Positions 8,261-15,214 of a stretch of 44,651 nt of DNA are shown here, in pieces. The stretch is from Planktothricoides sp. SR001. GTDB taxonomy: Bacteria; Cyanobacteriota; Cyanobacteriia; Cyanobacteriales; Laspinemataceae. The stretch is from the NCBI RefSeq assembly GCF_001276715.1, contig NZ_LIUQ01000048.1, positions 7,314 to 51,964 on the forward strand. Direction: 5' to 3'. A model generated the notes under the pieces. That model had not been told where the DNA came from. It saw only the letters and a list, made by a program, of their open reading frames with translations, and did not search any database. The position numbers and the translations under genes are program-made. Position 1 is the first letter of the stretch. Every line of letters starts with the position of its first letter.

Positions 8261-9499
8261 TTAAGCTGAACATTCCTGAACATTGATTTCCAATGCTCGG
8301 ACTGTAACTATAGCAATACCATCATTACTGACAGTAAAAAAGGAATCCCTCAAAGCACGTAACATTATATTACGTGCGCCATTTGCATCTCTAGGAGTTT
8401 GACTGCCACAGGGAGGACACTTGTGTATTTTCGCACCACCTAGTTTGGTATGGCGATGTCCACACACTCCACAGGTTTTAGATGTATGACTTTCGCCCAC
8501 ATCAAGCACCACGCAACCACGCTTTGCTGCTTGATGTTTCAGAATTAACTTAAAGTGATAATGCGACGCCAGTTGCTCCACTTGGGGAAACCCCAAGACC
8601 GCACAGGCTCCCCAAGTCAGCATACTTCTGACTGTTTTAGACCTAATTTTTCTTCTTGACTTGGCTACCATGTGGGAAGACTCAAAGCGAGGTAGAAAAA
8701 TTAATCCATAGTTATTAGTCAGGTAATGGGCTGCTTTTTTGTGTACTTCGTCAATTAAGTTCCGAATCTTTTCTCGAATCCGATTAGCCGCTTTTCTCAT
8801 GGAACGGCGTCGTTTGGCATTTACCTTAGTTGAACGACTAATTAAATCATATTCGTGTTGACATAATCTCACGATTCGACCCATGTCCCCGTTGCCAATT
8901 TCAATGACTCGATCGCCGTCATACCCAGTCAAAAAAGTTCTGACTCCAGGATCTAAGGCAATTATTTTCCTTGAAGATGTATGACTTTTAATTACAGGTT
9001 CAGGAAAAACAGCGAACCATTTACCACGCCGATAAGTCAATTGAGTACCATAATCCCATTGCTCTGGTATAGGTTCACTTGCCTTAAACTTAAGTGTTTT
9101 TGTTAATTGACTGTACCATGTTCCTTTGGTGAAATTGGAATTATTAAATTTGATTGTTTGGCGGGGGTCACGGATACTTCGGAATTTGGCATCACAACTC
9201 GCACTTATTGCTTGATGTGCGTCAAAGATAGCATTTTGTCTGATATGGCAAGGCGTTTCTTTCACCCATTGAGGTAAATCGGATTGCATGACCAGATTTC
9301 GCAATTTCAGCTTACTAATCCGAGTCGTTGATTGACGCTGCATGGCGATCGCTTGGTTAAAACAATAACGGCAAGCCGCCCGCCATTTTTTCCAAATTTT
9401 TTCCAGTTCAGGACTGGGATAAATCCGGATATTCTTTGATTGCAGACTTATATTTTGTAAGTCTGTAGAGTTGGCGACTGAAGATGTGAACAATGGCAA
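8261..9499 (-). CDS. tnpB: TnpB, IS607-type RNA-guided nuclease of an insertion sequence
   Basis: The open frame reaches 9871, but its first 124 codons are an out-of-frame reading of tnpA. I place the start at the TTG at 9499, which has GAGGA five bases upstream and gives 412 residues, the usual TnpB size. Key RuvC residues are present: D183 (IALDPGVRTF), E273 (FLPRFESSH) and D371 (RDANGARN). The zinc finger CGVCGHRH then KCPPCG is complete. TnpB proteins are transposon-encoded, omega-RNA-guided DNases, so this copy may be active. It overlaps tnpA, as in other IS607 elements, and its guide RNA would be expected near the 3' end, toward the cupredoxin leader. The start codon is uncertain; the product assignment is not. 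Confidence 0.9.
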   Translation of the reverse strand: MPLFTSSVANSTDLQNISLQSKNIRIYPSPELEKIWKKWRAACRYCFNQAIAMQRQSTTRISKLKLRNLVMQSDLPQWVKETPCHIRQNAIFDAHQAISASCDAKFRSIRDPRQTIKFNNSNFTKGTWYSQLTKTLKFKASEPIPEQWDYGTQLTYRRGKWFAVFPEPVIKSHTSSRKIIALDPGVRTFLTGYDGDRVIEIGNGDMGRIVRLCQHEYDLISRSTKVNAKRRRSMRKAANRIREKIRNLIDEVHKKAAHYLTNNYGLIFLPRFESSHMVAKSRRKIRSKTVRSMLTWGACAVLGFPQVEQLASHYHFKLILKHQAAKRGCVVLDVGESHTSKTCGVCGHRHTKLGGAKIHKCPPCGSQTPRDANGARNIMLRALRDSFFTVSNDGIAIVTVRALEINVQECSA

Positions 9500-9991
9500 G
9501 GATGTCCTCAACCAATTCTCGTTCTGGGGATAAACTGTCTTGGTTGAGAACCACGATTTTTGTTTTGTCGAGTTCGCACAACCAGGTTCGGAGGTCAAAC
9601 CCGAAACGAACAAGTCTGTCTCTGTGGGCAACCACAATAAATCCGACATCCCCTTGACGGACTCGCTCCAAAATGGCTCTAAGTCCTTTTCTTTTGAAAT
9701 TAAGACCACTGGCGATATCAGTGACGAGCTCGGCGTTAGGGTAGAGTTCGAGTAATTTTGCAGCTTGGCGATCGAGGTCTGCTTTTTGTCCACGGCTGGA
9801 AACGCGGGCATAAGCGATAATTGCCCGTTGCGTTCTCTTGTTGGAAATTCCCGTGTAGGATGCAATATCATATCGCCTCTGCCCTGATGGTGTCCTGATC
9901 GCTTGAATCTTGCCGTCTCTTTCCCATCTTCTTAGGGTATGTAAGCATACACCTATTGAGATGTTTCACTTGGTGATGTATATTTCGGCAG
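9408..9991 (-). pseudogene. tnpA: tnpA, IS607-type serine recombinase, frameshifted near its N terminus
   Basis: From about 9957 down to 9408 one frame encodes a nearly complete IS607 transposase. It reads a MerR-like helix-turn-helix (LHTLRRWERDGKIQAIRTPSG), then the resolvase core with the nucleophile Ser in AYARVSSRGQKADLDRQ, then IVVAHRDRLVRFG and the C-terminal ILAIVHIFS. The first dozen residues (PKYTSPSETSQ) are in another frame and run into TAG at 9953-9955; one extra base there would join them. The codon before PKY is CTG with a stop just upstream, so the normal ATG also seems lost. Unless rescued by recoding, TnpA should not be made full length. Confidence 0.75.
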
Positions 9992-10021
9992 TTAGCTCGC
10001 TTGCTGTGTACGAAATCCTCT

Positions 10022-10050
10022 AGCTTAACGCAATTGTTCACCTTTGTCAA
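10022..10050 (-). promoter_or_regulatory. Sigma-70-type promoter of the IS element
   Basis: Minus strand: TTGACA (10050-10045), 17-bp spacer, TAAGCT (10027-10022), about 30 bp ahead of the tnpA reading frame. The -35 is consensus and the -10 has four of six consensus bases. Confidence 0.5.
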
Positions 10051-10117
10051 TCGTTGTTCAGTGAATTGCCTAACAAGAAGAGACTCTTCTCATCTTAAAG
10101 CGGACTCGTTCCTTTTT

Positions 10118-10855
10118 TTAATGATGATGGTGGGGCATTTCCGGGGCAGGATTAGAGCGATCGATGTTTTGCATGGGTACGGTGGTGGGATGCAAGCGCA
10201 TCAGTAAGGCACTTTGAGGCGGTTTGGGCATCCATCCTAAACGATGCAGTCCCATCCATAAGGTTAAAAAACCCAGAAATGCCATCAGTCCAGCCATGTA
10301 GCGTTCCAGTTTGGGTAGTTTGAGTCGTTGCAACAATAGACCAAAGCCAACCATTGCGGGCATGGTTCCTAAGCCAAAGATAAACATACCGGCGGTGGCG
10401 ATCGCCACGGGCTGAGTTATGGTCAAACTCAGGGCGATCGCGGTTAAGCCACAAGGGATAAATCCGAGAAAAACCCCCAAAGGATAAGTGCGATACCAAC
10501 TATTGCTGGCATATAACCGTCCCACAGTCTTTTGATAAAATCGCCAATGTTGGAGTGAGGGAAGTTTTCGGGGAAAAAGCTTCAACTGACCTAATGCCAT
10601 ATAAAGCATCACCAGTCCCGCGATTACCAGAATACTGGCCCGAAAACCCAGAAAATTTTGCAATCCATGACCAAAGCTACTGGTGAGAAATCCTAAAAAG
10701 GCATAAGTGGTAGAACGACCCAGACCATAGAGCACATGAGAATACCAGGGGTTACGGTTCCACTGGGTATAGCTGACCACAAACGGGCCGCACATTCCCA
10801 CGCAATGGCCACTGCCGATAAAACCCAGTGCTAAAAATATATATAAACTCAGCAT
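10118..10855 (-). CDS. TauE/SafE-like (DsbD_2 type) six-helix membrane protein
   Basis: 245 residues with about six hydrophobic segments. The opening GFIGSGHCVGMCGPFVVSY is the signature of the DsbD_2/UreH-like family usually annotated as sulfite exporter TauE/SafE. Relatives such as CcoH/RdxS-region proteins occur beside copper-handling and cytochrome-assembly genes. A second helix-break motif is GVFLGFIPCGLTAIALS near residue 130, whose Cys resembles CcdA-type proteins. The C terminus ends MPHHHH, a possible metal-binding tail. Apart from the IS element, the next gene downstream is a secreted cupredoxin, so a copper-related role is plausible (inference). No Shine-Dalgarno is visible: a TTGTTGG repeat array abuts the start codon. 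Confidence 0.75.
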   Translation of the reverse strand: MLSLYIFLALGFIGSGHCVGMCGPFVVSYTQWNRNPWYSHVLYGLGRSTTYAFLGFLTSSFGHGLQNFLGFRASILVIAGLVMLYMALGQLKLFPRKLPSLQHWRFYQKTVGRLYASNSWYRTYPLGVFLGFIPCGLTAIALSLTITQPVAIATAGMFIFGLGTMPAMVGFGLLLQRLKLPKLERYMAGLMAFLGFLTLWMGLHRLGWMPKPPQSALLMRLHPTTVPMQNIDRSNPAPEMPHHHH

Positions 10856-10903
10856 TTGTTGTTGGTTGTTGGTTGTTGGTTGTTGGTTGTTGGTTGTTGG
10901 TTG
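10856..10903. repeat. TTGTTGG heptanucleotide tandem array
   Basis: About six copies of GGTTGTT directly adjoining the ATG of the TauE/SafE-like gene (10853-10855). This is a short tandemly repeated repetitive (STRR) sequence of the type common in filamentous cyanobacteria. Confidence 0.9.
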
Positions 10904-10982
10904 GGGAAAGGGGAACAGTTATCAGGAGCCACTGCGATCTTGGGGTCTCCCCAAGTCTAGCAAGTGGCGTGGAACGGCGAAA

Positions 10983-11010
10983 GTGAATAGTGAATAGTGA
11001 ATAGTGAATA
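10983..11010. repeat. GTGAATA heptanucleotide array, four copies
   Basis: Four exact tandem copies of GTGAATA followed by GTGATG. The adjacent 11036-11100 is a pyrimidine-rich run of CTCTTT/CCTCTTT variants ending in another short TTGTTGG stretch. Confidence 0.9.
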
Positions 11011-11107
11011 GTGATGCATTTCAATGAAATACCACTTTTCCTCTTTTCTCTTTCCTATTTCCTCTTTTCTCTTTGCTCTTTCCTCTTTGCTGTTGGTTGT
11101 TGGTTAT

Positions 11108-11542
11108 TTAGCAAAGGACGCGGATAAATTCTAGGGGCAGCCCGTCGCTATCGGCAATAAAAGTAATTTCATAAACACGGTCGCCTATCATCTGTTGGGT
11201 CGGTGCCAACAGCACTTTCAACGGTTGAAACATGGCCTGGTCTGATGCCGCCGCATCAGCAAAACTTTGCTGTAAATCCCTTAACCAGCTTGGTAAGTCG
11301 CTGGTTTGGTCGGTTAAATCAAAGGATAAATGATAATAGCCCGTATAATGCTCATCCCCAAAAGCATCGGGCGCAGGACGGGGTTCGGGAATTTGGATTA
11401 ATTCAATTCGTCCCAAGTCCCCGACCAGCCAACAAGCTAAGGTAATTCCAGCGGTAAACCGCTCGCTGACCGTAAACCCCAGTTTTTCATAAAAGGCGAT
11501 CGCTCGGTGAATATTCGCAGTTCTAATCGAGGCATGGTGCAT
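11108..11542 (-). CDS. VOC-superfamily (glyoxalase/dioxygenase fold) protein
   Basis: 144 residues. HHASIRTANIHRAIAFYEKLGFTVSERF is the standard VOC opening, with the H near residue 3 as a first metal ligand. IELIQIPEP supplies an E, YYHLSFDLTD a mid-protein H, and YEITFIADSDGLPLEFIRV the terminal E. The set fits the beta-alpha-beta-beta-beta metal-binding fold of glyoxalase I and extradiol dioxygenases; the substrate cannot be told. It starts two bases after the stop of the upstream TIGR02652 gene, so the two are co-transcribed and possibly translationally coupled. Confidence 0.85.
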   Translation of the reverse strand: MHHASIRTANIHRAIAFYEKLGFTVSERFTAGITLACWLVGDLGRIELIQIPEPRPAPDAFGDEHYTGYYHLSFDLTDQTSDLPSWLRDLQQSFADAAASDQAMFQPLKVLLAPTQQMIGDRVYEITFIADSDGLPLEFIRVLC

Positions 11543-11544
11543 AA

Positions 11545-12051
11545 CTACTCAAATAAGCGAAAATAAGGATAGCGACTGGGGACTCCAGGTTCTTGTTCTA
11601 AAGTAAAATTAATCACCTGCCATTGGGGGTCTTCCTGGGGATCCGGGCTAAACTCCACGGGTAAGCCATAAAGTTTGGGCAGCAGAGCATCAGACTGACC
11701 TCCCCAAGGGGCGCTACGTTCTAAATAAGAATTCAGGAGTTGTTCATAGCGTTTGGCAATAATCACGCGAGTGGCGCGATATCCCTTAGTATAAAGACGA
11801 TCCAAGGCTTCATGGATTTCAAAGCGAATCCCATCGGGATGGGTATGTTGTCGATACCATTCACCCTCCCACTGACGCCAATGACGCCCCGATTGTAAAT
11901 GAATCAGTTCTTTTGTGTCAGGGTTTGCCTCAAAAGCACCATGCCGTTGACAAAGATAACTATCTGTCAACGTCAGCGCTTGAATTGTCTGACGACAATG
12001 AGGACATTGAATCTCTGGACCGAAAATGGGATATTGCAATACTAGATTCAT
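11545..12051 (-). CDS. TIGR02652-family conserved cyanobacterial protein
   Basis: 168 residues. A short zinc-ribbon-like start (IQCPHCRQTI, then YLCQRHGAFEANP) leads to a conserved body with WRQWEGEWYRQHTHPDGIRFEIHEALDRL and KGYRATRVIIAKRYEQLL. This matches my memory of the cyanobacteria-restricted TIGR02652 family, which has no known function. The C terminus SRYPYFRLFE is also characteristic. First gene of a two-gene unit with the VOC protein; divergent from the gamma carbonic anhydrase gene. Confidence 0.8.
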   Translation of the reverse strand: MNLVLQYPIFGPEIQCPHCRQTIQALTLTDSYLCQRHGAFEANPDTKELIHLQSGRHWRQWEGEWYRQHTHPDGIRFEIHEALDRLYTKGYRATRVIIAKRYEQLLNSYLERSAPWGGQSDALLPKLYGLPVEFSPDPQEDPQWQVINFTLEQEPGVPSRYPYFRLFE

Positions 12052-12213
12052 AATTGAGGCAGGTTATCGGCAAAAATATTAATTAGGATTGGCGCCAGCA
12101 CTCGTGGTTTTATTATACCTAGAGATATTGACCACTTCACGATTCTTATTCTGGGGCGCCGGTAGGCGCAACCTCGCGAGTGTTTCTGATTAAAGGACGG
12201 ATTAAAGGACGGA

Positions 12214-12780
12214 ATGATTGTGAACCATATTAACCAATCCATGACTAACTTACCTAATTATTGGCCGATCCCGGACGTTTCGGCGGCGGCATTTGTGGCC
12301 CCTACCGCTACCGTGGTCGGTTGGGTGAAATTGGGGGCTGGTGCGAGTGTCTGGTATGGGGCGGTGATCCGAGGAGATGTAGAAAAAATTATTATTGGCG
12401 ATCGCACCAATATTCAAGATGGGGCAATTCTCCACGGAGATCCTGGTCAGGTGACATTATTAGAAGATTGTGTCACCGTCGGGCACCGGGCGGTGATTCA
12501 TGCGGCAACCATTGAACGAGGCAGTTTAATTGGCATTGGGGCGGTGGTGATGGATGGCGTCCGGGTTGGCGCTGGCAGTATTATTGGCGCTGGGGCAATT
12601 GTCACCAAAGATGTGGAGGCGCGATCGCTCATGGTGGGAATTCCCGCCAAACGAGTTCGGACAGTGACAGACGACGAAGCAGCGGAACTCATCGAACACG
12701 CCCACCGTTATGAAAAACTTGCCTTAGTTCATGCAAACAAAGGTGACAATCCTGGGTTTCCTCAACCCACATCATGGTAA
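12214..12780 (+). CDS. Gamma-type carbonic anhydrase family protein (left-handed beta helix)
   Basis: 188 residues built of hexapeptide repeats forming a left-handed parallel beta helix. The zinc ligands of the gamma-CA family are present: H74 (GAILHGD), H91 and H96 (VTVGHRAVIHAA). GAVIRGDVEKIIIGDRTNIQDG and the tail GIPAKRVR are typical of the Paa/YrdA/CamH branch rather than of CcmM. Activity as a carbonic anhydrase is possible but many members lack proof. AAGGA lies five bases before the ATG at 12214; an in-frame ATG at 12241 is the alternative start. Monocistronic, upstream of psbY. Confidence 0.9.
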   Translation: MIVNHINQSMTNLPNYWPIPDVSAAAFVAPTATVVGWVKLGAGASVWYGAVIRGDVEKIIIGDRTNIQDGAILHGDPGQVTLLEDCVTVGHRAVIHAATIERGSLIGIGAVVMDGVRVGAGSIIGAGAIVTKDVEARSLMVGIPAKRVRTVTDDEAAELIEHAHRYEKLALVHANKGDNPGFPQPTSW

Positions 12781-12906
12781 ATTTACTCATCGCAAATTGG
12801 AGAAAATGAAATTTTTTTGTCAAAGGACTGGAAAATAAATACCTTTGATTGCAAAATAGAAAAAATGAGAACCTGATACAAATCTTTAAAGAGGAGAGGC
12901 AACATT

Positions 12907-13026
12907 ATGGATTGGCGTATCATCGTTGTTTTACTTCCGATTATTTTGGCCGGTAGCTGGGCTGTGTTCAATATCCTGGCTGCTGCTTTAACCCAGATCC
13001 AGGACTGGTGGAATAAGCAAACCTAA
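12907..13026 (+). CDS. psbY: Photosystem II protein Y (PsbY)
   Basis: A 39-residue single-helix protein, MDWRIIVVLLPIILAGSWAV then FNILAAALTQIQDWWNKQT. The MDWR start, the central hydrophobic helix with WAVFNI and the short polar tail match cyanobacterial PsbY, a low-mass thylakoid subunit at the edge of photosystem II near cytochrome b559. A strong Shine-Dalgarno, AGGAGAGG, lies 5-12 bases before the ATG. A 15-bp-stem hairpin follows 20 bp after the stop. The opposite-strand frame over its start is an artefact. Confidence 0.93.
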   Translation: MDWRIIVVLLPIILAGSWAVFNILAAALTQIQDWWNKQT

Positions 13027-13046
13027 ATGCATCTCCCGATTTAGCT

Positions 13047-13090
13047 AAGTAACCGACTGTCTTCTAGTTGGTATGGACAGTCGGTTACTT
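13047..13090 (+). terminator. Hairpin after psbY
   Basis: Perfect 15-bp inverted repeat (AAGTAACCGACTGTC at 13047-13061 with GACAGTCGGTTACTT at 13076-13090) around a 14-base loop. There is no T tract, so it may protect the psbY mRNA 3' end or terminate weakly. Confidence 0.6.
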
Positions 13091-13210
13091 GGCTTACCAG
13101 AGAAATGGGCTGATTTTTCTGACAGAAAACTTTTATTTTTGGCCACAAAAAATAATCAAATTACTGACTCGTAATAACTCGTCAAATTTCCCCTGGAAAA
13201 CTCCAGAAAA

Positions 13211-13351
13211 CTTGACTTAACAGTGGAACTCTAAAAACTTGTTTTGCGTCCATCTGGTCATCTAGCTTGGACTGCCCCTTCGCAAGGGAACACTCAACCA
13301 AGTGAAATGCACCCTATTAAATGCCCCTAGTCTCTGGCAGGGGCTTTTTTT
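13211..13351 (+). ncRNA. Possible small RNA ending in a Rho-independent terminator
   Basis: No coding frame, yet the segment is structured. CTTGG (13266-13270) pairs with CCAAG (13298-13302), enclosing CCCTT-CGC-AAGGG (13276-13288). A terminator stem GCCCCT/AGGGGC (13323-13328 with 13339-13344) is followed by seven Ts. A TTGACT at 13212 could be a -35 element but a good -10 is not evident. I could not match it to a known cyanobacterial RNA family. It may instead be the distal end of the psbY transcript. Confidence 0.35.
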
Positions 13352-13509
13352 GATCCGTAAGTGACTAAGTTGCGAATTATCAGGATTTTTAGGATAGCTG
13401 GACTAAATCTACGGATGATTTCGCAGAGCAGCTTAATCGCAGCTTAATCATTGATATCCGCAGATTTTTAGTCCGCATTAACTTGGCATATGGATTGAGT
13501 AGCGATTGA

Positions 13510-13902
13510 TTATTTTAAAGATTCAAATTGTTCATTTTTTGCTTGGATTTGATCCACGATAATCTCACACACCAAGTCACAAATTTGAAACAAAAAAGGA
13601 TTAGCAATTTGATAAAAAACGTTGACCCCTTGAGGCTCTCTTTTGACAATGCCTGCTTGGGTCAAAATCTTTAAGTGTTTGGAAACATTTGCTTGCCCCA
13701 GGCCGGTTTCCGCAATAATCTCTGTGACATTTTTTGGGCTTTTTTTTAAACAACATAAAATCTGAATTCGACTGATTTCTGAAAGCACTTTAAAGAAATC
13801 AGCCACCATTCCTAGAGCGGTAGGCGGTAGTTGGGATATTTTAGCATCATCCAGGTTTAATGTTGCCAAAGAATCGGTAATTACGGGTATTTTGGTCGGC
13901 AT
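13510..13902 (-). CDS. ArsR-family repressor, candidate persulfide/dithiol sensor (BigR/SqrR-like)
   Basis: Start taken at the ATG at 13902 (MPTKIPVITDS). The frame is open to 13950, but a 14-bp palindrome lies in that stretch. The 130-residue protein is a winged-helix ArsR regulator: FFKVLSEISRIQILCCL, then the recognition region LGQANVSKHLKILTQAGIV and the wing REPQGVNVFYQI. Cysteines C50/C51 (ILCCLKK) and C108/C112 (QICDLVCEII) fall where BigR and SqrR carry the pair that forms a polysulfide bridge. Classic metal-site motifs such as the ArsR CVCDL box are absent. It diverges from genes for an ETHE1-like enzyme, a rhodanese and a SulP transporter, supporting a reactive-sulfur role. The ligand is inferred. 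Confidence 0.85.
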   Translation of the reverse strand: MPTKIPVITDSLATLNLDDAKISQLPPTALGMVADFFKVLSEISRIQILCCLKKSPKNVTEIIAETGLGQANVSKHLKILTQAGIVKREPQGVNVFYQIANPFLFQICDLVCEIIVDQIQAKNEQFESLK

Positions 13903-13919
13903 AAGGAAAAATATCCTCG

Positions 13920-13933
13920 ATATATCGATATAT
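13920..13933. promoter_or_regulatory. Candidate operator palindrome ATATATCGATATAT
   Basis: A perfect 14-bp palindrome centred about 24 bp upstream of the preferred ArsR start codon. ArsR proteins bind such AT-rich dyads and usually repress their own gene. Assignment is by position and symmetry only. Confidence 0.5.
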
Positions 13934-14239
13934 AGACTCAATTCGCTCACTGGCTTATTTTAATTTAAATAAGCAAATCAGGATCCGTTCATTGTGAACC
14001 AGGGGTCATCACTTCTATGGCAAGAATTGATCGCCAAGGGGAAAATTTATCGAAACAAATGGTCAGCCTCCAAGGGATCAGGAAGAATTATCTGGCATGA
14101 CATAATTAAATCAATATTGTTTGGCCAGCAACATAAGTCAAACGATCAGAATATTACCACATAGCTTTATAGTAAATCAATAGGTAGAGTAATTTTTTCT
14201 AAAATTACTGGTTACTGGTTACTTGTTATTTGTTAAATA

Positions 14240-14276
14240 ACTAGGGACTAGGGACTGGGGACTGGGGACTGGGGAC
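14240..14276. repeat. GGGACTA/GGGACTG heptanucleotide array
   Basis: About five tandem copies of a 7-bp unit, varying between ACTAGGG and ACTGGGG, in the 540-bp divergent region upstream of the sulfur operon promoter. The remainder of 13951-14240 is AT-rich with no coding frame or clear structure. Confidence 0.85.
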
Positions 14277-14301
14277 AAAAAAATTTGGCGATCGCTCTCC
14301 C

Positions 14302-14330
14302 TTGACATATCTACTATATTACTATATAAT
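14302..14330 (+). promoter_or_regulatory. Consensus sigma-70 promoter of the persulfide operon
   Basis: TTGACA (14302-14307), exactly 17 bp, TATAAT (14325-14330). Transcription would begin near 14337, leaving a leader of about 108 bases before the ATG at 14445. The spacer holds a tandem direct repeat TACTATAT (14312-14319 and 14320-14327), the second copy running into the -10. This is a natural place for a repressor to block polymerase. A perfect promoter suggests strong expression when not repressed. Confidence 0.75.
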
Positions 14331-14444
14331 TATAATAAGATAAATTAAATAAGAACGCGATCCAGTAGATACGACTGGTAGCGGACTATATTTTTTCTGC
14401 ATTTTTTCTGCTTATCCCAATGTACAACTACCCGGAAGTCAGCC

Positions 14445-15140
14445 ATGTTATTTAGACAACTGTTTGATCAAGAATCCTGCACCTATACTTATCTGATCGC
14501 CGATCGCACCACCAAAGAAGCGGTTTTGGTCGATCCAGTGATCGAACAAGTCGAACGTGACTATAAGTTAATTCAAGAACTGGGTTTGACCCTGCGTTAT
14601 TGTCTGGAAACTCATGTCCATGCGGATCATATTACGGGAACGGGGAAGCTGCGCGAACTGACTGGCTGTTCCGGTATCGTCCCTGAAGGTGCTCAGGTGA
14701 GTTGTGCCGATCGCCATATTGCCGATGGAGAAACTTTAAAAGTGGGTGAGATCGAAATCGAGGCGATCGCCACTTTGGGTCACACAGATAGCCACCATGC
14801 TTATCTAGTCAATCGGCAGATGGTACTGACTGGAGATGCCTTGTTTATTCGGGGATGTGGACGCACGGATTTCCAAAGTGGGGATGCGGGAACCTTGTAT
14901 GATGCAGTCACCCAAAGATTGTTTACTTTACCCGATGAAACCTTGGTTTATCCCGGTCACGACTACAAAGGTATGATGGTTTCTACCATTGGCGAAGAAA
15001 AACAACTGAATCCCAGATTTGTGGGGCGCGATCGCGACAATTTCATTCAATTTATGAGTTCTCTGAATCTGCCCAACCCGAAAAAAATCATGGAAGCCGT
15101 CCCCGCCAACCAAAGTTGTGGTCAAGTTGCCTCCGTTTGA
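14445..15140 (+). CDS. ETHE1/Blh-like MBL-fold persulfide dioxygenase
   Basis: 231 residues. The metallo-beta-lactamase motif is THVHADHITG, with H57, H59, D61 and H62. The mononuclear iron site expected for persulfide dioxygenases is H57, H113 (LGHTDSHH) and D131 (LTGDALFIRGCGRTDFQ). H172 is in YPGHDYKG. The RGCGRTDFQSGD segment is characteristic of the ETHE1/SdoA/Blh group, which oxidises glutathione persulfide to sulfite and glutathione. The second metal site used by glyoxalase II is therefore not expected to be functional. First gene of an operon with a rhodanese 74 bp downstream and a SulP transporter. GGAAG precedes the ATG by about 9 bases. Confidence 0.9.
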   Translation: MLFRQLFDQESCTYTYLIADRTTKEAVLVDPVIEQVERDYKLIQELGLTLRYCLETHVHADHITGTGKLRELTGCSGIVPEGAQVSCADRHIADGETLKVGEIEIEAIATLGHTDSHHAYLVNRQMVLTGDALFIRGCGRTDFQSGDAGTLYDAVTQRLFTLPDETLVYPGHDYKGMMVSTIGEEKQLNPRFVGRDRDNFIQFMSSLNLPNPKKIMEAVPANQSCGQVASV

Positions 15141-15214
15141 TAAATTGGCCCGCTAAAATCTAAGAAATATCATTGACAAAATTATCACATCAAATCAACC
15201 AAGGATCAATTTCT

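Larger units (their letters stand above)
8261..10050 (-). mobile_element. IS607-type insertion sequence (tnpA plus tnpB)
   Basis: A serine-recombinase tnpA overlapping tnpB on the same strand defines the IS607 group. Such elements lack terminal inverted repeats and make no target duplication, so exact ends cannot be read here; they probably lie within 8213-8263 and 10030-10117. The element sits between two co-directional genes, a TauE/SafE-like gene and a cupredoxin. Confidence 0.8.

Noticed and set aside
9540-9755. Plus-strand 71-residue frame within the IS element
   Set aside because: Antisense of tnpA/tnpB, no motif or ribosome site.
9500-9871. N-terminal 124-codon extension of the tnpB frame
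   Set aside because: It is the out-of-frame reading of the tnpA coding strand; tnpA's own frame gives a clear serine recombinase over the same bases.
10118-10855. TauE/SafE-like protein as part of the persulfide cluster
   Set aside because: TauE is found in some sulfide operons, but this gene is 3 kb away with unrelated genes between, belongs to the DsbD_2-like branch and neighbours a copper protein.
10752-11024. Minus-strand 90-residue frame with NNQQPTTNNQQPTTN
   Set aside because: Reads through heptanucleotide arrays and overlaps the start of the TauE/SafE-like gene in another frame.
12783-12971. Minus-strand 62-residue frame
   Set aside because: Antisense to psbY and its leader, no protein-like composition.
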